DNA from: Ipomoea triloba
Taxonomy: Eukaryota > Streptophyta > Magnoliopsida > Solanales > Convolvulaceae
Assembly (NCBI RefSeq): GCF_003576645.1
Contig: NC_044917.1
Span: 2,984,642-3,048,641 of the forward strand
Direction of reading: 5' to 3'
DNA: 64,000 nucleotides
The notes beneath the pieces were generated by a model that saw only the letters and a program-made list of their open reading frames with translations, did no database searches and was not told the origin of the DNA. Shown here piece after piece: positions 23,076 through 35,500 of this stretch (its first letter is position 1; each line of letters starts with the position of its first letter). Both the position numbers and the translations under genes were made by a program.

Positions 23076-24329
23076 ACTGTTATTTTCTTTCTTTCTTTTT
23101 TTTTTTTTTTGTATTTTTATTTTTTTATAAGGTTGAACCATGGTAAGAGCCATTAAGTATATGTATACATTGTATGTATATATACAATTCCTCATACCCT
23201 CTCTTTCTCTCTCCGCTTTGCAATCTATCTGCAAAAAGCCAAAAGATACTTGGGTATATTTATTTACAATCTTTTATTAGTAAAACATATTAAAAGGGAA
23301 AAGAAGACAAAGTGTCAGCCATGCTCGTGCATGTATCAATTATTGTTATCTGCGCAGTGGAGAGAGAGAAAGAGAGTCCCCCGTTCCTAGCGGGGGAGCA
23401 GTTTCATCATCCATACTACCTAAACCTACTAAACTATTATTTTAGCTTACCAGAAAGACTGTCAAAGTGGCGTGAAGTGATTCTCCCAAGTGAGAGGTTA
23501 GATATTGACTTATTGAGTTTCAGTAGGTTGAGGAAGTATATATGAACATATACTACATCAAGGATTCTTTCTACGTTAAAACGAAGGATTTGAAAAATTG
23601 AATTAAAAAGTGAGTATCAGATTTGATAGTTTTATAATAAAAGAAGTTTACAAATCCACACTATAGAAAGTATTTGCAATCTCATTAATAGAGTTGGGTT
23701 GGCACGTACTGTAGAACACATTTACAAGAAAATCAATGTTTGTGTAGAATAAATGACAACACGTACGTCATGATGAACTCTTCCATAGCCTTCATATAGA
23801 TTTTCGAAACCTCCTAATACCATTGTCGTTGCTTGGTCAAAAACCTATGTAATTTTGATATGTCATTTTCATTCTCTCTCCTTAAAAAAAATGGTATACG
23901 TACATGTAAAACGATCACACTAAATAATAAAACATTTGATATATGTAACATGATTTTACAATTGGACATTTGAAAATGTTTAACATTGCATCTTCGGATA
24001 ACTGAAAGTATATCCCGAGACTCTTGTGATTACACGAAGGAGGAAGATGATGAGAACCAGGTAGTGCCTTTCCTGCACTCAAAGCATTTTCAAATGCACT
24101 ATCAACCATTTCAAAATGTAAAAAAGTTTTTAAAAAATCACTCTATTTTTTTTTTATTGATTTTCAACTTTAATCATTCTTAGATTGACATGGCAAAAGA
24201 AAATACTATATGTACCCTAATTTTTTACTTCAACACACAAAATCTTGATATAGATAAGATATTTGTATTGGAACCCAAATAAAAAAGTAACTTACCAGTG
24301 CCCGCTATATCAAAAAATAAGATTTGACA

Positions 24330-24715
24330 GGGTGTTTGGTTGGAAAGAGGAATTATGGGGGAATGGAATTGTAAAAAAGAATAAGGTGAAAATAAAGTAA
24401 GATTCAAATTATAGTGTTTGGTATGCATGAATATGATTAATAAGAATTGAAAGGGAATGAGTAATATAATTACTGAAATGCCCTTATGTAAGAAAACATA
24501 TGAGTGGATGAAAATAATGACAGGGACAAAAATGTCTTCACACTCTCCAATTCAATGCTGAATTACAATTCATAGAAGAAGGGTCATGAATTGCAATTCA
24601 GCAAATAGAGGAATTACAATTCGGTGAAATTACAATTTCCTCCAACCAAACAATATAGTTTAGAGCTTCAACAAATTTCAATTCAATTACAATCAAATTG
24701 CATTCAACCAAGCAA
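24330..24715. mobile_element. Degenerate MITE-like element
   Basis: It starts GGGTGTTTGGTTGGAA and ends with an imperfect inverse (TTCAACCAAGCAAGTT). The inside repeats GAATTGNAATTC-like motifs. The terminal sequence resembles the GGGTGTGTTTGG family seen elsewhere in the window, but I cannot see a clear TTA target duplication. Confidence 0.45.
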
Positions 24716-26561
24716 GTTGTGAGAGTCCATGTAGCCCACCATTCATACTAGAAGTAGGGCATATATATGTATGTGTGTGCATGATGATTGATGAGATGGA
24801 TGGAATATAATGAATGATGTAACGTGAGAGTTATGGGTTAGAATTGAAGATGGGAAATTGGCATGAAATGAAGGTGAAAAGGGTGTTGGTTGGTTAGTGG
24901 TTAGATTAGGGGGTGTGACAGTGCTCAGTCTGACATTGATGTGACCTTTGTCCAACTCAACCCCTATTTTAGTATCTATCAAAAATTCTATTCTATACAC
25001 CCATATTGTATCTATTAAATTACTTTGCATTTTTTTCTAAAAAAAATATTATTATCATTGACTATTTTATATTTCTGACCATGTATATGGACGGTACAAT
25101 TATATTATATATTTGAATATTATCAAATATGACACTGTATAAAAGAAATTCATAATATTTATGTGTAATTAACTAAGATTGCATTTCAAATTCAAATCTC
25201 TCTATGTGATTGTCTTTACCATGAAATCTTAGTGGATGAGATATATAAAGAATATGATGTATTTTGATAGTTGAATGAGATATGTTGGGTCGGTCTTTGA
25301 ATTTTTGTGGTCCCATTCTTATAAATAAATAAGGCCTTGCCAAAAGTATAAGTGTAATATTTAAAACTAATACCATAAAATATATTATTTTTACTTCAAA
25401 TAAGTATGAAGGGTGCAACACCAGTTGAATGCAAAAATACCAGTTTCTACTTCAATGCCAAAATGATTTTAAGTAGGATGTGCAAAGAATGTCATTTATT
25501 TAAAATAATATGGGTAAATATGAAAAAAAAAAGAATAGGAAACTACTAGCTTATTTTTGAAACGTTACCTTAGGTAGTTTGATATTATAACATCATATGT
25601 AAGAGAAACTTGAAAGTAACATTTAAAAAATGTTATTTGCATTTTGCATAATTTTTAAGTTTTTAATGGTCTAATTGCACTTTTCTTTTTGTTTGATCGT
25701 TCAATTGCACAATGTGTAAAAATTTAATGGCCTATTTGACACGTTTTTCTTTAATCAATATAGAAGTTAGTCTCTTTGTGAACGTGGCTAACAATACAAC
25801 GCTACCTACACTGGCACATCAAATTAATTGCCCCTACAATATGCACGGGGAGTTCACGCTTTCCTCTCCTATTTTAATCATTTGAACGACAATTTTGAAT
25901 CGCTCTCAAACTCAATATTATGAAAGCCCCTATCCCAATATAAACTCAAATTATCATAAATATAATCTTTAACAAATTCGCGATGTAATCCCAATTCTAA
26001 ATGTAAAATTATACGCCCACACACCTAACGTATCCCTCAATAACAACTCACCGTCAAAGCTATACCAAGTTGACCTGGCCTTTAACGCGTCATGACATCA
26101 ACATTTACTTTAGCGGTGTCCCCACACGGTTTAATTATTTGTCCCCTCTCGCAAGAGTCTGACACTTAAGCTGCGTTCCAACCAACACAGTTTGAATAAT
26201 TTTTTGTATCAAGAGTGCCTAATTTCAAATATTATAACTATTGACACTTAGCTTGTTTTTGTTCTTGTACATACTTAGAAAAAGTTGCTCAAATATAATA
26301 TAACATAGTAAGTAAAAAAAATGTGGTTTTTTTATAATAGAAAGTGACAAAAATATATTTGATTTACATTCCTAATTTAAGTCCAATGCACGTACGTTCT
26401 GATGAATTAAAGTATTAAACATCTGAAGGGCGAATTAGTCATTAGAAACTATAAAGTTTACATATTAAATGAGAGTCAAAGATATCCATGAAGTTCCAAA
26501 GATTGTAATTGTTTAGGCTTGTTTTACGATTACGAAACTATCACATGCCCATTGGATATCC

Positions 26562-26572
26562 CACATGTAAAG

Positions 26573-26622
<50 letters not shown>

Positions 26623-26645
26623 NTGAAAACACATGTAAAGGAGTT
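26562..26645 (-). repeat. Poly(T) insertion with 15-16-bp target duplication and one N
   Basis: CACATGTAAAGGAGTT occurs at 26,562-26,577 and 26,630-26,645. Between them is a run of almost forty T, a few A, one undetermined base (26,623) and TGAAAA. The homopolymer length and the N suggest the assembly is unsure here, but the flanking duplication shows a real insertion, A-tailed on the minus strand. Confidence 0.75.
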
Positions 26646-26955
26646 ATACTGTCCTATAAGAACACACAATCTTCTTTATTCATTAAATTGTCATTTAAAA
26701 GGAAAAATAAATTACAACATTGAAAAGTATAATTGAGTAGGTAAAACATTATTACTGTACCCAAATAATTATAAGTTTAATTATTATTAACACAATCTTA
26801 GTCAAATTCATCACATAACAGCTACATAGTATAATTTTTTAAAATTTACAGTCCACCAAAAAATAAACATAATTTTACTATCAAATTTTCTGCCCTTAAT
26901 TATTTGAAAAGTGGAGAGATGAATAGGGCGCGGCGAAAATTCACAAAATTTCAAT

Positions 26956-27007
26956 AGTGTCCCTTATTGTTTTTTTTTTTTTTTTGAAAGCAGTGTCCCT
27001 TATTGTT
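26956..27007 (-). repeat. 20-bp poly(T) insertion with 16-bp target duplication
   Basis: AGTGTCCCTTATTGTT occurs at 26,956-26,971 and 26,992-27,007 around a 20-bp insert of fourteen T followed by GAAAGC. Same structure and orientation as the inserts at 22,501 and 26,562. Confidence 0.8.
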
Positions 27008-27534
27008 CATTACATTTAATGATAGATTTGATGCATATTTATTATTTAATGTTCAATTAACCATCGAATGCTATATGCCTCTCATTTCATTATTACAGAT
27101 TCAATTAATATAAGAACTCTAATTTTTAAGAATACATATATTTGAAAATAAATATATAATATTTAAACATTACAAACAAAGAAAAATTATTTTAAAAAAT
27201 GTTAAGGTGTTGATTGATATCACCACCAATTGGCGATTACATTAGGTGGAATTAGAAATAAATGAAAATTTTTAGAATTTGTATCAGGTATAAATTTAAA
27301 GGTATGGTCGGTGTGTTGATTAACCGTGTAAATTTAAGAAGTAGTACTTTTTTTTCATGTAATTTGGTAATATACAAATAATATTTTAAAATGTACTCAA
27401 AAATAAAATTATTTTAAAATAATTAATTAATTTATTAATAAGAGAAATCATGACAGCAGGCTACAGTTAAGAATTTGATTTTTACTATCCTCGTGTACTT
27501 TTTAATTATTCATATTCTCCGTTTTTCTTGAAAG

Positions 27535-27834
27535 ATGGAATTCTCAGAGAGAGAGAGAGAGTTAAGGTGTTCATATTATATGAATAGCTTCACTTTGCCT
27601 TGGAAGAAATGACTTTCTCTTCTTCTTCTTCTTCATTATTTGAACCTCTCTTCTTCTCCTTCAAACCACGCAAAAATGGCAACTTCTCTCTTTTCTGATC
27701 ATCAAACCCGTACTCCTTGATTCTCTTACCACCCTGCATCTTCACCGTCTTCCCATGCATCAGTTTTCCGTTTTGATTCTGTGTTCTTAGGACTGTTTTT
27801 TTTTTTTAAAGAATGTTTTGTTGAGTTTCTGGAT
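27535..27834 (+). promoter_or_regulatory. BABY BOOM leader region with five short upstream frames
   Basis: This stretch just before the BBM start has a (GA)n tract (about 27,547-27,561), a CTT-rich tract (about 27,617-27,635) and pyrimidine-rich DNA typical of a plant 5' leader. Five short frames start and stop before the main ATG: 27,535-27,612 (25 codons), 27,609-27,698 (29), 27,676-27,720 (14), 27,755-27,790 (11) and 27,813-27,824 (3). If they are in the mRNA they would lower translation of BBM. The transcription start is not visible, so their inclusion is an inference. Confidence 0.5.
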
Positions 27835-30800
27835 ATGGCGGCTTCCATGAACAACTGGCTAGGCTTCTCTCTTTCTCCTCACCACGACGCTCAGCCCCAG
27901 GAGATCTCGTCCATCTCCGCTTCTGATGACGTCTCCGCCGGCGGCGGCGGCGGCGGCGACTGCTTTGATCTTAGCTGCCGGAGAATGCTCCCCTCCGCCT
28001 CCCCCTTCGGCATACTCGAAGCTTTCAGCTCTAGAAATAGCCAGTCTCAAGGTCAGTACTAAATAAATCTAGGTTAAGCTTTTGTTGTTTTTTTCGAGTA
28101 ACCATGAAACTCGCAACCACTGTTAGATAATTTTTTGAGTTTGAACTGGAAAGACTTTTTTTTTTTTTTTTAAATTAAACTTGTAACCTAGTTACTAAGT
28201 CAGACCAGATTAGTCTGACTAACTTGGCTGGAGTTTTCTATTACTGTCTGCAGTTTGTGTGGTTTAAAACCCTAATAGTTTTAATGGAAGTTCATCAATG
28301 GCGGTAAATTAAACATCATGTGTTGTGTTTAACTTACAAACGTTGTCTCATGCATATATAATTATAATATTTTGTAGAGTGGAGTCATATGAAAGACGCG
28401 GAAACGATGATGTTCAGTCAACACGGCGGCCTTGAAAGCCAGCAAGAAGTTGCACCCAAGCTGGAGAACTTTCTGGGAATCGGAAGAGACCGGCAGCTTC
28501 AACCTTGCACCACCGCCGCCGCCGCCGCTAACGCTAACAATAACCCTACTTTTGGGCTCTCGATGATAAAGAACTGGCTGCGCACTAACAAAACTGCCAG
28601 TGATAACGGCGGCTGTGTGGCGGCGGCCGGCATGATGAGCAGCTCTCAAGCCCTGTCGCTGTCCATGGGCGCGGCGTCGCAGCCCAGCTCCGCCGCCGCA
28701 GCTCTCCCGTTACTTAATATCAGCGGCGGCGAGAACGATCATGTTCATCTCCAGAATAACGTTATTGCTGCAAGTACTAATAGCGCAGGTTGTCTGTCGG
28801 AGAGCGAGAATAATAGTCAACAGACTGAAAATGGAACGAGCCAATCTCCGGCGACCGCCATAGCCGCCGACGCACAAACTTCCACCGCTACTGCCAACGG
28901 ACTTGACGCCACGTCGCGGAAATCCATCGACACCTTTGGTCAGAGAACTTCTATTTACCGCGGCGTCACAAGGTACCATATAATAAATAATAATTCTTAT
29001 GGTCACTTGTTTTGCGAAGTGACTTATTGACTGTCTTATTTTGAGCTGATTAGTTATGCAAAATTTTATTAATTTATTATTTTGTAATTTTTCTTTTTTA
29101 CTATTGACACAATATAGTGACAGAGGGTTTTTCTAAAGAAAATCTTGATTTTTATTCCAAAATTGATTTTGAAATTTGGTTGGGTGGGTGCAGGCATCGA
29201 TGGACTGGGAGATATGAGGCACATTTGTGGGATAATAGCTGTAGGAGAGAGGGACAAACCCGCAAAGGAAGGCAAGGTAAACTGTGCACCACTCTACACT
29301 CTACACCCTACAACCTAATCAATTCCTTAAACACAGTTGCACTTTCCTTAAATTAGTGTCTGCCACTTTTTTCTGCTGCTCTAATTACTGCTAATTAACC
29401 TAATCTTATCTGTTTTCCTGTGATTTGTGTTTGGTTGGCGTCATCTCACTGTTCCACTGCTTGCAGTTTACTTGGGTAAGTGAAAACGAAACCCGTCTTT
29501 CAATATCATTATTTGTTGAAACGAAATACATTTTTCAATATGGTGTAATGTAACGTCACGTTGTTGGTCTGTAGGAGGTTATGACAAGGAAGAAAAGGCG
29601 GCCCGAGCTTACGATTTAGCTGCACTCAAGTACTGGGGTCCTACTACCACCACTAATTTTCCTGTGAGTATATATATACGCAGCAATAGTTATCCATGGT
29701 TTTGATGTGAATTTTAATGTATGTATAATATGTATGCTTAATTTTCAGATTAGCAACTATGAGAAAGAACTGGAGGAGATGAAACATATGACCAGACAAG
29801 AGTATGTCGCGTCATTACGAAGGTGAGACCTCACTCAGCTCGTCTACTCACCGTCATTTACATCCTCTCGAATGTTCTGTCGGAGAGAAAGAATCTTATT
29901 ATAAACTGAGACGACATTACAAGGGTTGTAATATATTACATGTCTTGTGACTACAAAGTAATTTTCATCGCTAATATAATATTTGTTGTCACTGGTGTTT
30001 ATGTTGCAGGAAAAGCAGTGGATTCTCTCGTGGTGCATCCATTTATCGCGGTGTAACAAGGTAACTAGAGTACATTAGAGTTTATGAATAAAATTGATTA
30101 TAAATTTTCTTGTTTGTATGTATAATTTTTCAATGTGAAACAATTGTGAGCAGGCACCATCAGCATGGAAGATGGCAGGCTAGGATTGGAAGAGTAGCTG
30201 GAAACAAGGATCTTTACTTGGGCACTTTCAGTAAGCCATTCTTTTTTCATTACTATATGTTATGTTATAATATAATTGAAAAATATGTTTGATCACAAGT
30301 CTAAATGTTAAAATTATATATTTATTATTTATTTATATTATGCTAGATGAACATATATAATATATAAACATAAATATGCAATCCAATTATCAGTTTAAAT
30401 TTTTAGTTGAGATAGAGAACATGCTTCAATTTGGTCATTCTCTATAAGTTTTCTTTGTTATTTTAGGCACCCAGGAGGAAGCGGCTGAGGCATATGACAT
30501 CGCCGCCATAAGATTCCGGGGACTGAACGCCGTTACCAACTTCGAGATCAGTCGATACGACGTGAAGAGCATAATGGACAGCGCCACGTTGCCCATCGGC
30601 GCGGCGGCTAAGCGGCTAAAGGATGCGGCGGAGCAGTCGGAGATGTCACAAAGAACAGAAGACACCCACAACAACATCGGACTCCTCTCACATTTCACCG
30701 ACGGAATCACTAGCTACGGCGCCGCCGCTCACCACCACGGCTGGCCCTCCATCGCCTTCCAGCAAGCTCAGCCGCTCAACATGCATTACCCTTACGCCGC

Positions 30801-31329
30801 CGCCGCCGCCCACCACCAGAGGCTCCCACTGTGGTGCAAGCAAGAACAACCGCACGATAACGCTGACGTCACTCACAGCGGCATTCAAGATATTCATCAG
30901 CTTCAGCTCGGCTACAGCAGCGCCGCCGCCGCAGCCGCCGCGGCGCACAATAACTCTCTGCAGCCTTCCGTGATACACAATCTGATGGGCTTGGACTCCT
31001 CTTCGATGGAGCTTAGCTATGGCGTCGCCGGAGAAGGAGGTAACAACAACGGCGGCTTCGTGATGATGCCGATTGGACAGGATGGGACCCACGGGTTCGG
31101 AGAAAACGAGGTTAAGCCACTCGGCTACAATGACAACATGTTCGGCGGTTCTTCATCTTCCCCGGATCCATACAATCAAGAAAGAAGCTTCTACCTCTAC
31201 AACCAGCAACCGCAAAACCCCGCCGCCACATGCAACAACTGGGTCCCAACCGCCGTTCCGACCATCTCGGCAAGGGCGGGAAATATCGCCGCCGTTCCGG
31301 CCACTTTTCCGGCGTGGAATGATACATAG
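27835..31329 (+). CDS. BBM: AP2-like transcription factor BABY BOOM
   Basis: Nuclear DNA-binding factor of the AINTEGUMENTA/PLETHORA group that promotes embryo and root-meristem identity. Nine exons give 685 residues, close to Medicago BBM: 27835-28051, 28378-28972, 29194-29276, 29467-29475, 29575-29663, 29749-29822, 30010-30060, 30154-30230, 30467-31329. The N-terminus has [11 protein letters not shown] (about 5-15), PKLENFLG (99-106) and [10 protein letters not shown] (132-141), then [14 protein letters not shown] opening AP2 domain 1 (about 264-333), a conserved linker and AP2 domain 2 (about 366-425). The tail carries [15 protein letters not shown], a NWVPTAVPT block and a final WNDT, which separates BBM from AIL5 and ANT. 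ATG 27835 gives the family start MAASMNNW; the next ATG (27847) is also possible. Exon 4 is a 9-nt microexon coding VYL. Poly-alanine runs in the tail are longer than I expect. The frame is intact. Confidence 0.96.
29467..29475 (+). other. 9-nt microexon of BBM
   Basis: Only TTTACTTGG lies between the TTGCAG acceptor and GTAAGT donor. It completes the VYLG of AP2 domain 1 and is needed to keep frame (total coding length before it leaves phase 1). A 9-nt exon at this position is a known hallmark of AP2/ANT-family genes. Confidence 0.95.
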
Positions 31330-31718
31330 AACGAACTATATCTTCTAATCAGAGATAGAAGGTGGTGGGGCCCTTCAGTTAGAAGGTGTATTATAACTAG
31401 TTTTTATTTTTTGAATTCTCGTTTTAAATTAATTATAACTTCAAATGAATTGGACCAAGAAAAATAGGGATCTTGATAACTTTTTCTTTTGGTGCTTGGT
31501 GGATATTTATATATATTGTAATGAATTTTGGTACACAACAGAAGTTCATGAATAGCATGTGATTTCACAAGTTTTTGATCACTTGCTATGATTTTGGGAA
31601 CTTCTGTTGAAGCTAGGGATCCTCGGAAAGGTAAATTAAAACACCATATATAATATATGCTTTCTAACGTCACAATACAATGATGCAATCTTCTCTTTAC
31701 TCTATATCTACTGCATAA

Positions 31719-31764
31719 ACATTACTATATTATATTCTAAAAAAAAAAAACATTACTATATTAT
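31719..31764 (+). repeat. 16-bp A-tract insertion with 15-bp target duplication
   Basis: ACATTACTATATTAT occurs at 31,719-31,733 and 31,750-31,764. The insert between them is ATTCT followed by an A run, here A-tailed on the plus strand. Confidence 0.75.
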
Positions 31765-31873
31765 TGCATACATGAATAGTAGATTTATCAGCACTAAGAG
31801 TACATGTAAGAATAACATTAGAATACTAATTCTTGTATTATTGTGACATGATTAGTTTTGGTAATTTGTCAAC

Positions 31874-31920
31874 AAAATCATTAAAATATTATTATTTTTT
31901 TTGAAAATCATTAAAATATT
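31874..31920 (-). repeat. 13-bp T-tract insertion with 17-bp target duplication
   Basis: AAAATCATTAAAATATT occurs at 31,874-31,890 and 31,904-31,920 around the insert ATTATTTTTTTTG. The duplication is exact and the insert is only 13 bp. Confidence 0.75.
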
Positions 31921-32570
31921 GTTGAATAAAAGAGCATTTCAATTCTTTTTTTTTTTACAAAGTTAGTTGATTAACTATATTTTTATGTATATTTTTGTAA
32001 AAAATTATAATTAAAGACTGAAATATTGTTTATATTTAATGATATTAAACCTGTTTTGGTGATAAATGACAAAAAAATGATCATAACACAATAAAAAAAT
32101 ATTAAAGCGGACTATTACCTATAAATATAAGACAAAAAATAAAATTAACTTTTAATTATATATCATTAATTGAATTAAAAGCATAAAATGACACGAAAAG
32201 AGTAACGAATTAATGAAATCTCACTTTAAATATAATTGCTTTTCTTTTTTGGGTCCGAAAATAACTATAATCAACTATAGACTTTGATAATTCCGTCAAA
32301 TCCCGACCCTTTACGCGACTTTCATTATTGAAAAAAAACTCTACAAACAAAGAATGGAATCAATGGAGTTTAGAGAACACCTATGGTGAGAGTGGTTTAT
32401 CGGCGGCGTGAACAGGCGGAAGAGAAAGGACGCGTTCGGAAATGGAGAGCTCATTGAACACCTGGAGTGTCACTGAATCACTGATGATTGTATAAGCTAA
32501 GCTATGAGAATGAGGTTTTTCCTAAGGTAATGGTTTTTCTGATTTCTGGACAACTGTAATTTGATCCGCG

Positions 32571-35500
32571 ATGATCAGCATCGTTTTCAGCTTTTGCTTG
32601 ACGGCGGCCGTGCTGGCATTGGCATCACCTGGCGGCGGCGATGGAGGAGGAGCAGCTTTCGTGAACGAAAGTGAAATTTATACTAATAATAACAGTGGTA
32701 ATGGAGCGGTTATAGAGTTACAGGGCGGACCAGAGGATGTGGCGTGGATTGTTCAGCTCTCTGATCTGCACTTTAGCGCACACCATCCGGAGAGGGCCGT
32801 CGACTTCAAGGACATCGTGGGCCCTACTCTCGCCATGGTTAATCCTTCCCTGGTATTCATCACTGGTGACCTTACCGGTAACTCTTTGCTTCATTCCATG
32901 CGTTCGCTTTAATTGTCTTGCCTCATATCAATGTTGACACATTTTATGTGAAATGTTAAGCTTGTTAATCATAACAATCTCTATGATTCTTAACCATCCT
33001 CGGACTAATTTCACTTGGGAAGAAATAGAGACATCTCCAGTTTGAGTTCCAGAGATTTCAGGTTTCTAAATTGCAAATAGATAATTAAATGTGGACTCCC
33101 TGTTTTGTGACCAAGCTTCTAGGAAGTGATTGCAAGTGAAGGCAAGATATCAAGGTCAACTTTGTAGGCTAGTTACTCTGATGCACAGGAAGAACTGATT
33201 GCAGATTAAGTTCATTTATCATACTCCCATGCTCATCATATGAACAATTCATAGCTACAATTGGGCGTCAGAACTTTGAGAAGCTAGGGAAATTAAAATC
33301 CCAGGTTTTTAGTAGAAGCTGTTTGAGGAACTAGGCATTGTAAATGATAACAGTGAGGCTTCGACTTCTCAAGGATGGGAAGGTTGCGATGGGTATGGTA
33401 GTTGCTAGGTATTTGTTGGCCCCTAATTTGAAAGCACTTCCGTTTCAGTTTCTCCTGATGTTTCCAATAACTGAACATACTCGTTTAACATTAATTATTT
33501 GAACCATCACTGTGTGGAACACTCTTAATATATCCATTTCTCGACTTCTACCAGATGCAAAAAGCAAAGATTTACTAACAACAAAGCAAGATGAAGCTGA
33601 GTGGGCAGAATATCAGAAAGTGATGGGAGATGTTATTAAAAGGAGTGGACTGAAGATAAACAATTTCTTTGATCTAAGAGGAAATCATGATACTTACGGC
33701 GCAAGCATTGGTGGTTCATTTGATTTTTACTCAAAATATAGCATCAATGCACAGCTGAGAAGAACTGGACTGGTCAACAGTGTTAGAGTTCAGGTTAGTC
33801 ACTCTCCAGTTTTTGTTGCTGTAAGACCTATTGAAGGGTGCAAAATGCTGCTGATGATAAATAATTTTAAAAAAAAAAAGTAAATAAGAAAAATATTTCT
33901 GCTGTTATGAGGTTCCCTTGACATTTTTTGGCTGCTAATATGGCCCCCCTATTTTTATACGCTCCTATTCCATTTTAATTGATCTACTTTGACTGCACAC
34001 TGCCGACACATGTGTTTTGAAATCAAAGTGTGAATTAAGTGTTGTGAAAAGATTAGTTAGAATTCTCTTTCTTTTTGTGGGTAACTCTAATTATTGAAGA
34101 TCATAAAACATGCCAATTATGGGAGTTGGTGAACCATTTTGGGGTGGACTAAAATTAGAAGTTAATCATTTTGATTTTTGAGCCTAGAGGGAATATTTGT
34201 TTTGTCATTTCCGCCAATTGTTACCTTTAATGTTTATTCAGTTATTGCTAGTACTATTGCACAATCATTTTTTCAATTCCAACTGCCTTGAGATTGAAAA
34301 GATTCCCTTTCTATTGGGGTTTTGAGTTGGTAATTGACCTTTGCTGAGATCATATGCATTTCAACTGTAAAACCATTTTTCACCATCTAAAGTGTAAAGA
34401 GGATTGTTGCATGCTCCTTTTGGCTTCTTTATTGGTCATGCTCAATGGTTTATACAATAAACTATTCTCTGACAAATTTAATCAATCCATTTGGAGATTT
34501 CTTTGTTTGGTTTGGTTGCTCTAATAATACTAGCATGTTTTGTTTTAGGTAAAATGCTTTAATCCTTTCAGCATTTTTTCATTCTTTAATGCGTGCACTC
34601 CATCATCCAGACTGGCACGCACCGTATACTTTTTGTCGGATTTGACAGCACAATGTCTTCAGGGTTACGAGGCCCAACTAACTTATTTGGTCATCCAACT
34701 GATCAGCTATTAACTGAAATAAACTCAGAACTCTCACAATGGAACACTCAACCTACAAAATCTGTTCTCAAGATTTCATTTGGGCACTTTCCACTTTCCC
34801 TTTCTGCCCCAGCATATTCTGGGAGGACTCTGAAGCATGTATTTCTGGACCAATCTTTGTCCATTTACTTGTGTGGGCATCTACATAGAACATTTGGAAC
34901 AAATTTAAAATGGCTTCATGAAAGACCTAAACACTTTCCTATGAAGGATAATGAAGTTCACGAGTTTTGGGAGTGGGAATTGGGTGATTGGAAGAAGAGC
35001 AGAACAATGCGCATCTTGGCCATTGATAGAGGCTGCATTTCATTTATTGATTTTGACTTCAGATTGGGGGTGAAAGAAACTATTATATTGCCTACATTCC
35101 CACTTGACTCGCGTTTTATTTTGGACAAGTCTCAGTCAGTGGATCCTACATTTTACAGCTATATCAGAGCGCTTGTGTTTTCTTCGTTACCAATGGTGTC
35201 TGTTGTGGCCAGAATCTATGATTCAAGGCCTGGAAATCTCATGTTAGCATTTGAGTCTCCAATGAAGAAAATTGGGAATGCCTCAAGGGGGGACCTCTAT
35301 AGTTGCCCCTGGAATTTCAAAGCCTTTGAAGATCCATCACCTGAACGATTCTTGTTACAAATAGAGGCAGTTGATATTAGAGGAAGATCATCTTTGACTG
35401 AATTACGGCCATTTTCTGTTGGTGGTCGACGTGCTATGCTCTCACATAATTGGAAAGAATTTATTGTTATGGGTTGTCAATGGGATGCTTTATATTACCC

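Larger units (their letters stand above)
19558..27534. other. Long gene-poor spacer upstream of BABY BOOM
   Basis: Nearly 8 kb without a recognisable gene. It holds the ALS subunit 3' end, two palindrome-rich MITE-like repeats (about 19,822-19,945 and 20,018-20,215), short (TA)n tracts near 20,594 and 20,645, a minus-strand SINE-like repeat (22,915-23,075), a SINE-tail fragment (about 23,513-23,545), a MITE-like element (about 24,330-24,715), three tiny poly(T) insertions with target duplications (22,501-22,553, 26,562-26,645, 26,956-27,007) and an ambiguous base at 26,623. Distal control elements of BABY BOOM may lie here, but I cannot point to one. Confidence 0.6.
31330..32570. other. Spacer between BBM and the metallophosphoesterase gene
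   Basis: AT-rich, about 1.2 kb. It should hold the BBM 3' untranslated region on the left and the promoter and leader of the next gene on the right, since both are on the plus strand. Two small A/T-tract insertions with target duplications lie at 31,719-31,764 and 31,874-31,920. No other gene is visible. Confidence 0.6.

Noticed and set aside
30623..31348. Alternate frames across the last BBM exon on both strands
   Set aside because: The BBM frame carries family motifs through to WNDT; the others have His/Pro/Thr- or Gly-rich composition from shifted alanine codons.
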